DNA of 64,000 bases from NCBI RefSeq assembly GCF_003664255.1, contig NZ_RCCV01000002.1:808501-872500 (forward strand), read 5' to 3'. Positions 7,309 through 15,819 of the stretch are shown here, piece by piece; positions within the stretch are counted from its first letter, which is position 1; every line of letters starts with the position of its first letter. Source of the stretch: Micromonospora sp. M71_S20 (GTDB lineage: Bacteria > Actinomycetota > Actinomycetes > Mycobacteriales > Micromonosporaceae). The notes beneath the pieces are model-generated. The model was not told where the DNA came from and made no database searches. It worked only from the letters and a program-made list of their open reading frames with translations. The position numbers and the translations under genes were made by a program.

Positions 7309-8475
7309 GTGCGCCGCGAGACGGTCACCCCCCGCCCGGACTGGGACGCCACGATCCGCTTGCAGGGCCTGGTGTACGTCGACACCGAGCTGCCCGACGG
7401 CGGCATCATGTCGTACTGGGACGAGACCGCCGCGTACGCGTTCGAGCTGGACGAGGTGCTGCGGCTGGAGGAGGCGACCGAGGAGCTGCACCGGATGTCG
7501 GTCGCCGCCGCCGAACACGTCGTCGCGCGCCACCGCTACGCCGAGTTCGGCATCCCGGCCTGGGCGGCCGAGGCCGTGGCCCGGTCGCTGCGCGAGGCGC
7601 CGCCCACCCTCTACGGGCGCTTCGACCTCGCCTACGACGGCAGCTGGCCGCCGAAGCTGCTGGAGTACAACGCCGACACCCCCACCGCGCTGGTCGAGGC
7701 GAGCATCATCCAGTGGTACTGGCTGGAGCACACCCGGCCGGAGCTGGACCAGTGGAACAGCCTGCACGAGCGCCTTGTCGGCGCCTGGGCGAAGATCGGC
7801 GCGGGGCTGCACGACCGCCGGGTGCACGTGGTCTGGTCGAACGAGGAGGAGTCCGGCGAGGACCACATGACCGCCGGCTACCTCGCCGAGACCGCCCGCC
7901 AGGCCGGGCTGGAGGTCACGCTCCAGCCGATCCAGCGGCTCGGCTGGGACGGCCGCCGCTTCGTCGACGCGACCGACCAGCCGGTCACCACCTGCTTCAA
8001 GCTCTACCCCTGGGAGTGGATGCTCGCCGAGCCGTACGGGCCGCTGGCGCTGGAGCCGGGCACCCCGACGACCTGGATCGAGCCGGCGTGGAAGCTGCTG
8101 CTGTCGAACAAGGCGCTGCTCGCCGTGCTCTGGGAGCTGTACCCCGGCCACGAGCTGCTGCTGCCGGCGTACCTCGACTCGCCGCGCGGCATGCCGGAGT
8201 ACGTGGCCAAGCCGCTGCTCGGCCGCGAGGGCGGCTCGGTGCGGATCGTCACCGGCGACACCGAGATCACCAACCCGGGGATCTACGGCGACGAGGGCTG
8301 GTGCTACCAGGAGTTCCGGGCGCTGCCCGAGTTCGCCGGCAACCGGATGGTGCTGGGCAGCTGGATCGTCGACGGCGAGTCGGCCGGGGTGGGGGTGCGG
8401 GAGAGCACGAGCCTCATCACCGACGGCTACGCGCGGTTCCTGCCGCACTACATCGACGCGCCACGCATCCCCTGA
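7309..8475 (+). CDS. Glutathionylspermidine synthase-like ATP-grasp ligase (YgiC/YjfC type)
   Basis: A 388-residue cytoplasmic ATP-grasp amide ligase of the GSP_synth family, the stand-alone synthetase type without the amidase domain. Landmarks are YGRFDLAYDGSWPPKLLEYN, TPTALVEASIIQW, NEEESGEDH, the lysine-bearing TCFKLYPWEWM and SNKALL, AKPLLGREGGSV (glycine-rich ATP loop) and CYQEFRALPEF. YgiC/YjfC proteins are thought not to make glutathionylspermidine but to attach an amine or amino acid to an unknown acceptor. The GTG at 7309 follows the lipoprotein stop by one base. The CGNR gene follows 19 bp later, making a three-gene unit. Confidence 0.92.
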   Translation: MRRETVTPRPDWDATIRLQGLVYVDTELPDGGIMSYWDETAAYAFELDEVLRLEEATEELHRMSVAAAEHVVARHRYAEFGIPAWAAEAVARSLREAPPTLYGRFDLAYDGSWPPKLLEYNADTPTALVEASIIQWYWLEHTRPELDQWNSLHERLVGAWAKIGAGLHDRRVHVVWSNEEESGEDHMTAGYLAETARQAGLEVTLQPIQRLGWDGRRFVDATDQPVTTCFKLYPWEWMLAEPYGPLALEPGTPTTWIEPAWKLLLSNKALLAVLWELYPGHELLLPAYLDSPRGMPEYVAKPLLGREGGSVRIVTGDTEITNPGIYGDEGWCYQEFRALPEFAGNRMVLGSWIVDGESAGVGVRESTSLITDGYARFLPHYIDAPRIP

Positions 8476-8494
8476 GTCGTCTACGGTTGTGGGC

Positions 8495-9067
8495 GTGAAC
8501 TTCGACGCGTACGCCCGGACCGGCGTTGACCTCGTCAACGCCCGCCTGGACGACCTCGACGACCTCCGGGCCCTCTTTCCCGACGACAACGCGTGGATGC
8601 GCGACGAGGTGGCGGAGCGCGACCTCGCCACCTTCCGGCGGGCGCAGAAGCGACTGCGCGACGTCTTCGAGTACGGCACATCCGGGCGGGACGCCCAGGC
8701 GGTGACCGAGCTCAACGCGCTGCTGGAGGCGTTCCCGGTGCAGCCCCGCATCTCCGGGCACGACTCCAGCGACTGGCACATGCACGTGACCAGCAGGGGC
8801 GCCTCGGTGAGCGCCGAATACCTGGCCGGCGCCGCCTGGGGGCTGTCGGTCTGGCTCTGCGAGTACGGCAGCGCCCGGTTCGGGGTGTGTGCCGACGAGC
8901 GCTGCGGCAACGTCTACCTGGACACGTCGTCCAACTGCTGCCGGCGGTTCTGCTCGGAACGCTGCGCCACCCGCTCGCACGTGGCCGCCCACCGCGCCCG
9001 CAAGCGCGCGGCCATCGGCGAGCAGGCCGGCGTGAGCAGCAAGGAATCGCTCAGCACGGTCGTCTGA
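8495..9067 (+). CDS. CGNR/ABATE-like zinc-finger protein
   Basis: A 190-residue protein with an N-terminal helical ABATE-like domain (VNFDAYARTGVDLVNARLDDL...) and a C-terminal zinc-binding segment CADERCGNVYLDTSSNCCRR followed by FCSERCATRSHVAAHRAR. The paired Cys-x4-Cys and Cys-x3-Cys plus the basic tail match the zf-CGNR fold, although the signature CGNR is replaced by CATR. Such proteins are presumed transcription regulators. The GTG at 8495 is preferred because homology starts VNFDAY; a GTG two codons earlier is possible. It follows the ATP-grasp gene by 19 bp and ends at a strong hairpin. Confidence 0.85.
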   Translation: MNFDAYARTGVDLVNARLDDLDDLRALFPDDNAWMRDEVAERDLATFRRAQKRLRDVFEYGTSGRDAQAVTELNALLEAFPVQPRISGHDSSDWHMHVTSRGASVSAEYLAGAAWGLSVWLCEYGSARFGVCADERCGNVYLDTSSNCCRRFCSERCATRSHVAAHRARKRAAIGEQAGVSSKESLSTVV

Positions 9068-9073
9068 CGCCCG

Positions 9074-9103
9074 GCCCGGCCGACGCTCCGGCGTCGGCCG
9101 GGC
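9074..9103. terminator. Hairpin terminator between convergent genes
   Basis: A 13-bp perfect stem (gcccggccgacgc with gcgtcggccgggc) and a 4-nt loop, 7 bp after the CGNR stop and 78 bp before the end of the convergent isomerase gene. No T-tract. Confidence 0.75.
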
Positions 9104-9181
9104 TCGCCTCGGCGGCCCGCCGGCCGTCGACCGGGGACGGCGCGGTCACCTCTCCGGCCGTCGGCCGGGCTCGGCGTGGGT

Positions 9182-9988
9182 TCAGGCGTCGACCGGGGAC
9201 GGGGTGCCGAGGTGCTGGCGGGCGAACGCCAACGACTCCCTCAGGTCGGCCTCCCGCACGGCGCGGCTCTTCGCGCCCCGGGTGGTGACCTCCACGGCGA
9301 CCGAGCCGGTGAACCCGCGCCCGGCGAGCGAGGAGAGCAGCTCGCCGCAGGGCTGGGTGCCGCGCCCCGGCACCAGGTGCTCGTCGCGGCCCTCGCCGGT
9401 GCCGTCGCCGAGGTGCACGTGGGCCAGGTTGGCGCCCATCCGGTCGGCCATCGCCAGCGAGTCGGTGTGCGAGGCGGCGCAGTGCGACAGGTCGAGCGTG
9501 TAGGAGGCGTACCCCGTCTCGGTCGGGTCCCAGCCCGGGACGTACGGCACGAACTGCCGCCCCGCCATCCGGACCGGGTACATGTTCTCGACCGGGAAGC
9601 GCAGGTCGGGGTAGTCGGCGGCGATGGCGGCGAGCCCGTCGGCGAAGTTGCGCGCGTAGTCGCGCTGCCAGGTGAACGGCGGGTGCACCACCACGGTGGG
9701 CGCCCCGAGCGTCGCCGCCAGCTCCGCGGAGCGGCGCAGCCGCTCCCACGGGTCGGGGCTCCACACCCGCTGCGTGACCAGCAGGCAGGGCGCGTGGACG
9801 GAGAGCACCGGGACGCCGTAGTGCTCGGCGAGCCCGCGCAGCGCGCCGGCGTCCTGGCTGACGGCGTCGGTCCAGACCATCACCTCGACGCCGTCGTAGC
9901 CGAGCGCGGCGGCCAACTGGAACGCCGCCGCGGTCCGCTCAGGGAAGACCGAGGACGTGGACAGGAGCACGGGGACGCGGGAAGTCAC
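9182..9988 (-). CDS. Sugar phosphate isomerase/epimerase (AP endonuclease 2-type TIM barrel)
   Basis: A 268-residue xylose-isomerase-like TIM-barrel protein. Metal-site landmarks include [61 protein letters not shown] and [11 protein letters not shown], a series of barrel strands ending in acidic or His residues. The GTG at 9988 ([16 protein letters not shown]) begins at the first barrel strand; an upstream ATG at 10039 adds unrelated residues. Substrate unknown. In mycobacteria a protein of this family also stands beside Ppx, as here. An intergenic repeat copy lies in the 112-bp gap upstream. Confidence 0.88.
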   Translation of the reverse strand: MTSRVPVLLSTSSVFPERTAAAFQLAAALGYDGVEVMVWTDAVSQDAGALRGLAEHYGVPVLSVHAPCLLVTQRVWSPDPWERLRRSAELAATLGAPTVVVHPPFTWQRDYARNFADGLAAIAADYPDLRFPVENMYPVRMAGRQFVPYVPGWDPTETGYASYTLDLSHCAASHTDSLAMADRMGANLAHVHLGDGTGEGRDEHLVPGRGTQPCGELLSSLAGRGFTGSVAVEVTTRGAKSRAVREADLRESLAFARQHLGTPSPVDA

Positions 9989-10063
9989 ACCATCGAGGGT
10001 AGCCGGGGTCGATCGACACCTCGTGACGAGAGACCGCAAACCGCGCGAATCACACCGGTCCGC

Positions 10064-10113
10064 CCTTCGTTCGCGACTGCGGGGCTCGCAAGCTCACTCC
10101 TCACGCTCCCACC
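10064..10113. repeat. Intergenic repeat, copy 1 (second copy at 51766)
   Basis: The segment starting ccttcgttcgcgactgcggg and continuing gctcgca is identical over 27 bp to 51766-51792. It is followed in both by gctcactcctc and cgctc; copy 2 has six extra bases between the parts. The right end contains the Ppx stop codon and its last codons. Read on the minus strand, the element starts at the stop codon of the upstream gene and ends before the next minus-strand gene. Confidence 0.75.
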
Positions 10114-11051
10114 GGGCCGAGCTGGTCCAGCCGACGCAGGATCACGCCCTCGCGCAGCGCCCAGGGGCAGATGTCCAGCGCGTCCACGTCCAGCTGGCGC
10201 AGCACGGCCTCGGCGACGACCGCCCCGGCGAGCAGTTGGTGGGCCCGGCCGGCGCTGACCCCCTCCAGCTCGACGAGCTGGGCCGGCGGGATGTGCCGGA
10301 TGAAGGCGAGCACCTGCCGCAGCCCGGCGCGGGTGAGCCGGCGGGGCGCCCACAGTCCGGCACCGGAGGGCGCCGCGCCGGCCAGCCGGGCCAGCGTCCG
10401 GAACGTCTTCGAGGTGGCCACCGGCCGCTCCCAGCCCACCGCGGTCAGCTGCGCGACGGCCGGTTCCAGCAGCCCGTCGACGTACGCCCGCAGCTCGTCG
10501 ACCGCCTCGGCCGGCGGCGGCGCCGCGCTGTCGGGGGCCACCCGGAGCCGGTCGCGGGTGAGCCGGCCGGCGCCGAGCGGCAGGGAGACCGCGACGGCCG
10601 GGTCCTCGTCGATGCCGGCCGCCAGCTCCAGCGAGCCGCCGCCGATGTCCAGCACCAGCAGCCGGCCCGCCGACCAGCCGAACCAGCGCCGCACCGCGAG
10701 GAAGGTCAGCCGCGCCTCGTCCGCACCCGGCAGCACCTCCAGGCGCACGTCGGTCTCGTCGCGCACCCGCGCCAGCACCTCGGCGGCGTTGGTGGCGTCG
10801 CGCACGGCGGAGGTGGCGAACGCGATCAGGTCGTCGGCGCCCAGCCCCACGGCCGCCGCCTTTGCCATGCCGACCGCCTTGACCAGGCCGTCGGCGCCGG
10901 CCTCGGTGAGCGCGCCGTCCGGGCCGATCTGCTCGGCCAGCCGCAGCACGACCTTCTCCGAGTGCGCCGGCCAGGGGTGCGCCCCGTGATGGGCGTCGAC
11001 CACCAGCAGGTGCACCGTGTTGGAACCGACGTCGAGGACACCCAGTCGCAT
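10101..11051 (-). CDS. ppx: Ppx/GppA family exopolyphosphatase
   Basis: A 316-residue ASKHA-fold phosphatase expected to hydrolyse polyphosphate or pppGpp. Nucleotide-binding landmarks are [20 protein letters not shown] (phosphate-1 loop), [25 protein letters not shown] and [16 protein letters not shown] (phosphate-2 loop). Length matches the short actinobacterial Ppx1 type that lacks the HD-like C-terminal domain. ATG at 11051. It stands on the minus strand between the isomerase and the divergent Cys-rich gene; the regX3-senX3-phoU phosphate genes are 1-4 kb away, so a role in phosphate storage is plausible. Confidence 0.92.
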   Translation of the reverse strand: MRLGVLDVGSNTVHLLVVDAHHGAHPWPAHSEKVVLRLAEQIGPDGALTEAGADGLVKAVGMAKAAAVGLGADDLIAFATSAVRDATNAAEVLARVRDETDVRLEVLPGADEARLTFLAVRRWFGWSAGRLLVLDIGGGSLELAAGIDEDPAVAVSLPLGAGRLTRDRLRVAPDSAAPPPAEAVDELRAYVDGLLEPAVAQLTAVGWERPVATSKTFRTLARLAGAAPSGAGLWAPRRLTRAGLRQVLAFIRHIPPAQLVELEGVSAGRAHQLLAGAVVAEAVLRQLDVDALDICPWALREGVILRRLDQLGPVGA

Positions 11052-11125
11052 GCTGAAGACACTAGGGCCACTCGGTTTGCGCGGCTCGGCGGACCGGTGG
11101 GGGCACCGGGCGTACGCTGGGCCGG

Positions 11126-11935
11126 GTGACAGGCCAGATCGAACTCCGTGTGCTGGTGGACGACCCGGACGACCCCCGCAGCCGCGAGGTGCCCCTGGAC
11201 TTTCCCCGGGAGTGGATCGAGTTCGCCGACCCGGCGGACGACAACCACCTCATCCGGGCCGACCTGACGTGGCTGCTCTCCCGTTGGACGTGCATCTTCG
11301 GCCGGGGCTGCCACGGCATCGTCGCCGGTCGGGCCGCCGACGGCTGCTGCTCGCACGGCGCGTTCTTCACCGACTCCGAGGACGAGCAGCGGGTCCGGGC
11401 CGCGGTCAAGCGGCTGACCCCGTCGACGTGGCAGCACTTCCGGCGCGGGTTCAAGAACTGGACCGAGAACGACACCATCGACGGCAAGAACTCCGCCCGC
11501 CGCACCGCCACCCAGGAGGCGGACGGGCCGTGCGTCTTCCTCAACGACGCCGACTTCCCGGCCGGCGGCGGCTGCGCCCTGCACGCGCAGGCGCTGCGCG
11601 ACGGGGTGCACCCGCTGGAATACAAGCCCGACGTCTGCTGGCAGCTGCCGATCCGCCGCGACCAGGAGTGGGTCAAGCGGCCGGACAACACGAAGGTGCT
11701 GGTCTCCACGCTCTCCGAGTTCGACCGGCGGGGCTGGGGCGCCGGCGGGCACGACCTGGACTGGTGGTGCACCTCCTCCACCGACGCGCACGTCGGCAGC
11801 GAGCCGATGTACGTCTCCTACGGCCCGGAGCTGACCGCGCTCGTCGGCGCCCCCGCGTACGCGAAGCTGGCCGAGGTGTGCGGGGCGCGCAGGCGGCAGG
11901 GCATGGTCGCCCCGCACCCCGCCGACGGCGCCTGA
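11126..11935 (+). CDS. Conserved Cys-rich actinobacterial protein (YkgJ/DUF3109-like cysteine cluster)
   Basis: A 269-residue soluble protein of unknown function. Conserved-looking cysteines appear as [27 protein letters not shown] and GGGCALHAQ, a spacing that suggests a metal or Fe-S site built from the central region. The ends have few landmarks apart from [13 protein letters not shown]. The GTG at 11126 follows GGGCCGG weakly. It is divergent from ppx and convergent with regX3, with a strong hairpin between them. I recall an uncharacterised protein (Rv0495c) in the same position in M. tuberculosis. No function is assigned. Confidence 0.8.
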   Translation: MTGQIELRVLVDDPDDPRSREVPLDFPREWIEFADPADDNHLIRADLTWLLSRWTCIFGRGCHGIVAGRAADGCCSHGAFFTDSEDEQRVRAAVKRLTPSTWQHFRRGFKNWTENDTIDGKNSARRTATQEADGPCVFLNDADFPAGGGCALHAQALRDGVHPLEYKPDVCWQLPIRRDQEWVKRPDNTKVLVSTLSEFDRRGWGAGGHDLDWWCTSSTDAHVGSEPMYVSYGPELTALVGAPAYAKLAEVCGARRRQGMVAPHPADGA

Positions 11936-11945
11936 CCGACCGACG

Positions 11946-11980
11946 ACGACGGGGCCCGCGCGCGGCGCGGGCCCCGTCGT
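11946..11980. terminator. Bidirectional hairpin terminator, 16-bp perfect stem
   Basis: The arms acgacggggcccgcgc and gcgcgggccccgtcgt pair completely around a 3-nt loop. It is centred between the converging Cys-rich gene and regX3 and can end both transcripts. Confidence 0.85.
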
Positions 11981-11991
11981 GCGTGCGCCGA

Positions 11992-12675
11992 TCAGGGCTC
12001 GAACTTGTAGCCCAGACCCCGCACGGTGACGATGAAGCGCGGCGCGGACGGCTCCGGCTCGACCTTGGAGCGCAGCCGCTTGACGTGCACGTCGAGGGTC
12101 TTGGTGTCGCCGACGTAGTCGGCCCCCCAGACCCGGTCGATGAGCTGGCCCCGGGTGAGCACCCGGCCGGCGTTGCGCAGCAGCAGCTCCAGCAGCTCGA
12201 ACTCCTTGAGCGGGAGCTGGACGGGGGCGCCGTCGACGGTCACCACGTGCCGCTCGATGTCCATCCGGACCGGACCGGCGGCCAGCGTCGGCCCGCCCGA
12301 CTCGGCGGCCTCGGCGCTCTGCCGCCGCAGCACCGCGCGGATGCGGGCGACCAGCTCCCGGGGCGAGTACGGCTTGGTCACGTAGTCGTCGGCGCCGATC
12401 TCCAGGCCGACGACCTTGTCGATCTCACTGTCCCGGGCGGTGACCATGATGATCGGCACGTGCGAGCGCTGCCGCAGCTGCCGGCACACCTCGGTGCCGG
12501 ACATCTCGGGCAGCATCAGGTCGAGCAGCACGATGTCGGCGCCGGTCCGGTCGAACTCGGTGAGGGCGGAGGTTCCCGTCGCGGCGACGGACACCTCGAA
12601 ACCCTCCTTGCGGAGCATGTACGACAGGGCGTCGGAGAACGACTCCTCGTCCTCGACCACCAGAACGCGGCTCAA
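11992..12675 (-). CDS. regX3: Phosphate response regulator RegX3/PhoP (OmpR family)
   Basis: A 227-residue response regulator. The receiver domain (about 1-118) has the acidic pair in VVEDEESF, the phospho-acceptor Asp52 in VLLDLMLP, Thr in MVTARD and Lys in YVTKPYSP. The C-terminal winged helix (about 130-227) has LKEFELLELLLRNAGRVLTR and GDTKTLDVHVKRLRSK. The start is a TTG at 12675, supported by GGAAAGGAAG just upstream and by SRVLVVEDE alignment; a long open frame continues upstream without meaning. It lies 23 bp after senX3. It should bind the GTTCAC direct repeats found upstream of phoU and pstS. Confidence 0.95.
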   Translation of the reverse strand: MSRVLVVEDEESFSDALSYMLRKEGFEVSVAATGTSALTEFDRTGADIVLLDLMLPEMSGTEVCRQLRQRSHVPIIMVTARDSEIDKVVGLEIGADDYVTKPYSPRELVARIRAVLRRQSAEAAESGGPTLAAGPVRMDIERHVVTVDGAPVQLPLKEFELLELLLRNAGRVLTRGQLIDRVWGADYVGDTKTLDVHVKRLRSKVEPEPSAPRFIVTVRGLGYKFEP

Positions 12676-12698
12676 CGGGACTTCCTTTCCATGTGCTG

Positions 12699-13985
12699 TC
12701 AGGCCTGCCGGAGCTCGGCCGGACCGGCCTCGATCCCAGCGGACGGCGGTGTCGCCAGGGCCTCGTCGGGGGGACGGGTGGGCAGCCGGAGGGTGAACGT
12801 CGATCCACCACCAAGAGTGCTCGACACCTGCACCCTTCCGCCATGGTTGCCGGCGATGTGTTTGACGATGGCCAACCCGAGGCCGGTGCCGCCGGTCGAC
12901 CGGGACCGGGCCTGGTCGGCCCGGTAGAACCGCTCGAAGATCCGGTCGACGTCGGTCGGGGCGATCCCGATGCCCTGGTCGGCGACGGAGATCTCCACGT
13001 GTTCGTCGGTGGCGCGGGCGGTGATCCGGACGGTGGTGTCCTCGCCCGAGTAGTTGACGGCGTTCTCCACCAGGTTGGACACGGCCGTGGCGAGCTGGGT
13101 GTCGCTGCCGTGGACGGTCAGGCCCCGCTCGGCGTCGACGGTCACCTCGATCCGGCGGGCGGCGGCGGAGGTGCGGGTCCGGTCGATCACCTCGGCGATC
13201 ACCCAGTCGATCGCGACCGGCTCCGGGGGCGGCTGCGGCTCGGCGCCCTGGAGCCGGGTCAGCTCCAGCAGCTCCTGCACCAGGCGGCCCAGCCGGGTCG
13301 ACTCGTGCTGGATGCGCTCGGCGAACCGACGGGCGGCGACGAGGTCCTCGGAGAGGTCGGGCGCGCCCACCCCGGCCGGCTCGGTGGCGTCCAGCAGCGC
13401 CTCGGCGAGGAGTTGCAGGGCCCCGATGGGGGTCTTCAGCTCGTGGCTCACGTTGGCGACGAAGTCGCGGCGGACCCGGGCCAGGCGGTGCGACTCGGTC
13501 ACGTCCGAGGCCTCGACGGCGATGAAGCCCGCCCCGATCCCCATCGCCCGCAGGTGCACCCCGAGCGGGTTCACCCCGGCGTTGTCGCGACCCCGCGGCA
13601 GGTCCAGCTCGATCTCGCGCCGCACGCCGGTGCGCCGCACCTGCCCGGCGAGCGTACGGATCAGCGGGTGGGCGGCGATCGAGCCCTGGGTGGGGCCGGT
13701 GCGGAGCAGCCCCATCGCGCGGGCGGCCGGGTTGACCAGGACGGGAAGGTCGTCGGGATCGAGCACGACCACGCCGGCCCGTAGGGAGTCGATGGTCCGG
13801 CGGCCGATGCCGGACTGCGGATCCTCGGCTATCGGGAGCCTCCCCCAGGTGTTGGGGAAGCCGGACCGGCTCCCCGCCCGCGTGGCGCGCCCGCCCGGCG
13901 CCGGGACGAACCGGGGCAGCAGCACCCCGGCGATCAGTCCGACCGCCAGCCCCACGGCCACCGCGACCGCCACCGCCCATTCCAC
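12699..13985 (-). CDS. senX3: Sensor histidine kinase SenX3/PhoR (phosphate starvation)
   Basis: A 428-residue membrane sensor kinase. One hydrophobic segment at residues about 4-27 anchors it. A PAS-like domain follows (about 65-165; RAGVVVLDPDDLPVLVNPAA). The HisKA domain has the phospho-accepting His181 in FVANVSHELKTPIGAL, and the ATPase domain has N-box NLVENAVNYS, DQGIGI and GTGLGLAIVKHI. The lack of a large extracellular sensor loop matches SenX3. ATG at 13985, divergent from phoU across 199 bp containing PHO-box-like repeats. It pairs with RegX3 immediately downstream to control phosphate uptake genes. Confidence 0.95.
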   Translation of the reverse strand: MEWAVAVAVAVGLAVGLIAGVLLPRFVPAPGGRATRAGSRSGFPNTWGRLPIAEDPQSGIGRRTIDSLRAGVVVLDPDDLPVLVNPAARAMGLLRTGPTQGSIAAHPLIRTLAGQVRRTGVRREIELDLPRGRDNAGVNPLGVHLRAMGIGAGFIAVEASDVTESHRLARVRRDFVANVSHELKTPIGALQLLAEALLDATEPAGVGAPDLSEDLVAARRFAERIQHESTRLGRLVQELLELTRLQGAEPQPPPEPVAIDWVIAEVIDRTRTSAAARRIEVTVDAERGLTVHGSDTQLATAVSNLVENAVNYSGEDTTVRITARATDEHVEISVADQGIGIAPTDVDRIFERFYRADQARSRSTGGTGLGLAIVKHIAGNHGGRVQVSSTLGGGSTFTLRLPTRPPDEALATPPSAGIEAGPAELRQA

Positions 13986-14035
13986 CCGGCGATCGTAGGG
14001 TCATTGTTAACCTGGGAACCCCTACAAATGGGATG

Positions 14036-14097
14036 AATCACCTTCGCTTCCGGCAAAGTTCACTCCCGCGTCCGGCGTCGTTCACCGAGGTTCACCT
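14036..14097. promoter_or_regulatory. PHO-box-like direct repeats between senX3 and phoU
   Basis: GTTCAC-type heptamers occur as AATCACC (14036), GTTCACT (14058), GTTCACC (14080) and GTTCACC (14090). The first three are spaced exactly 22 bp, twice the 11-bp unit known for PhoP/RegX3 sites in Streptomyces; the fourth is 10 bp on. Weak units fill the intermediate registers. The location suggests autoregulation of senX3-regX3 and control of phoU. Confidence 0.65.
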
Positions 14098-14184
14098 CGG
14101 GTCCGCCCGCCCGACCTACCGTGGGCGGCACACCTGCTCCCCGCCGACCCCCGGGCCGGCGACCACCGACCACAGGACGTGACA

Positions 14185-14838
14185 ATGCGCGACGAGTTCC
14201 GGGCTGACCTGCAGATCGTCAGCCAACTGCTGGTGGACATGGCGGAAGGGGTCCGGGCCGCGATGCGGCAGGCCACCCACGCCCTGCTCACCGCGGACCG
14301 CCGGGCGGCCGAGACGGTGATCGAGCGGGACGCCGAGATCGACGAGCTCTACCGGCACGTCGAGGAGCGGGTCTGCGACCTGCTCGCCCGGCAGGCCCCG
14401 GTCGCCTCCGACCTGCGCGCGATGATCACCGCGCTGCACGTCGCGGCCGACCTGGAGCGGATGGGCGACCTGGCCGACCACGTCGCCAAGACCGCCCTGC
14501 GCCGGCACCCCTCGCCGGCCGTTCCGGCGGAGCTGCGGCCGACCTTCACCGACATGGCCGCCATCGCCGACCGGATGGCCATCAAGATCGGCTCGGTGCT
14601 CGCCAAGCCCGACGCCGACCTCGCCGCCGAACTCGACGGCGACGACGACGCCATGGACGACCTGCACCGGAGCCTGTTCGGGCTGCTGCTCGGCGAGGAC
14701 TGGCCGTACGGGGTGGAGACCGCCATCGACGCCACCCTGCTCGGCCGCTTCTACGAGCGCTTCGCCGACCACGCCGTCAACGCCGGCGAACACGTGGTCT
14801 ACCTGATCACCGGGCAGACCACGCCCTCGGCGAGCTGA
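14185..14838 (+). CDS. phoU: Phosphate transport regulator PhoU
   Basis: A 217-residue all-helical protein built of two PhoU three-helix bundles. The first (about 8-95) contains DEIDELYRHVEERVCDLLARQ and ADLERMGDLADHVAK, and the second (about 110-205) contains MDDLHRSLFG and LLGRFYERFADHAVNAGEH. E/DxxxD metal-site patterns occur in both halves. PhoU links the Pst transporter to the SenX3-type kinase and keeps phosphate genes off when phosphate is ample. The ATG at 14185 is chosen; a GTG two codons earlier is possible. It is divergent from senX3 with PHO boxes between, and ends at a strong hairpin shared with gpmA. Confidence 0.94.
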   Translation: MRDEFRADLQIVSQLLVDMAEGVRAAMRQATHALLTADRRAAETVIERDAEIDELYRHVEERVCDLLARQAPVASDLRAMITALHVAADLERMGDLADHVAKTALRRHPSPAVPAELRPTFTDMAAIADRMAIKIGSVLAKPDADLAAELDGDDDAMDDLHRSLFGLLLGEDWPYGVETAIDATLLGRFYERFADHAVNAGEHVVYLITGQTTPSAS

Positions 14839-14846
14839 GACGCACG

Positions 14847-14887
14847 GAAGGGTCCCTCCCCGGGCGGCGCGCCGGGAGGGACCCTTC
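14847..14887. terminator. Bidirectional hairpin terminator between phoU and gpmA
   Basis: A 14-bp perfect stem gaagggtccctccc / gggagggacccttc encloses a GC-rich loop, 8 bp after the phoU stop and 14 bp before the gpmA stop. Confidence 0.85.
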
Positions 14888-14901
14888 CTCGTGCTCGGGG
14901 G

Positions 14902-15669
14902 TCAGCGACCCTGGTTGGCCACGGCGGCGGCGGCCGCCTTGGCGGCGGCCGGGTCCAGGTACGTGCCGCCCAGCGTGAGCGGGCGCAGCTGCGGGTCCAG
15001 GTCGTAGCGCAGCGGGATGCCCGTGGGGATGTTCAGCTTGGCGATCGCCTCGTCCGAGATCTGGTCCAGGTGCTTGACCAGGGCACGCAACGAGTTGCCG
15101 TGCGCGGCCACCAGCACCGTACGGCCGGCCAGGATGTCCGGCACGATCGAGTCGTACCAGTACGGCAGCATCCGCCCGACGACGTCCTTGAGGCACTCGG
15201 TGCGGGGCATCAGCTCGCTCGGCAGCAGCGCGTAACGCGGATCGCCGACCTGCGAGAACTCGTCGTCGTCCGCGATCGGCGGCGGCGGGGTGTCGTACGA
15301 GCGGCGCCAGAGCATGAACTGCTCCTCGCCGTACTCCTCCAGGGTCTGCTTCTTGTTCTTGCCCTGGAGGGCACCGTAGTGCCGCTCGTTGAGCCGCCAC
15401 GACCGGCGCACGGCGATCCAGTGCCGGTCGGCGGCGTTGAGCGCCAGCTCGGCGGTGCGGATCGCGCGGCGCATCACGCTGGTGTGCACCACGTCCGGCA
15501 GCAGGTCGTGCTCGCGCAGCAGTTCGCCGCCGCGGCGCGCCTCGTTCTCGCCCTTCTCGGTCAGGTCGACGTCGACCCAGCCGGTGAAGAGGTTCTTGGC
15601 GTTCCAGTCGCTCTCGCCGTGCCGCAGCAGGACCAGCGTCCCGACGGTGGGCCCCTCGCTAGCAGTCAT
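14902..15669 (-). CDS. gpmA: 2,3-bisphosphoglycerate-dependent phosphoglycerate mutase
   Basis: A 255-residue cytoplasmic glycolytic enzyme interconverting 3- and 2-phosphoglycerate. The phospho-histidine motif [12 protein letters not shown] is near the N-terminus. [42 protein letters not shown] and the second catalytic His in [16 protein letters not shown] follow. Length matches the dPGM family. The ATG at 15669 ([10 protein letters not shown]) has AGG nine bases upstream; an ATG three codons earlier has its AGG too close. gpm next to senX3-regX3 is a conserved actinobacterial arrangement. Confidence 0.96.
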   Translation of the reverse strand: MTASEGPTVGTLVLLRHGESDWNAKNLFTGWVDVDLTEKGENEARRGGELLREHDLLPDVVHTSVMRRAIRTAELALNAADRHWIAVRRSWRLNERHYGALQGKNKKQTLEEYGEEQFMLWRRSYDTPPPPIADDDEFSQVGDPRYALLPSELMPRTECLKDVVGRMLPYWYDSIVPDILAGRTVLVAAHGNSLRALVKHLDQISDEAIAKLNIPTGIPLRYDLDPQLRPLTLGGTYLDPAAAKAAAAAVANQGR

Positions 15670-15819
15670 GCCGATCATCCTGCCGCACGTCCCCAGGCGA
15701 CGCGCGGGCGGTGGTCGTGACGACCACCACGTGGAAAAAGCGCTGCCCGGACATCCGGCCCGGCACTAGGTTGTAAGGCGCAATAATCAGGGCGGTCATT
15801 ACGAGGCGGGGGCGCCGGC

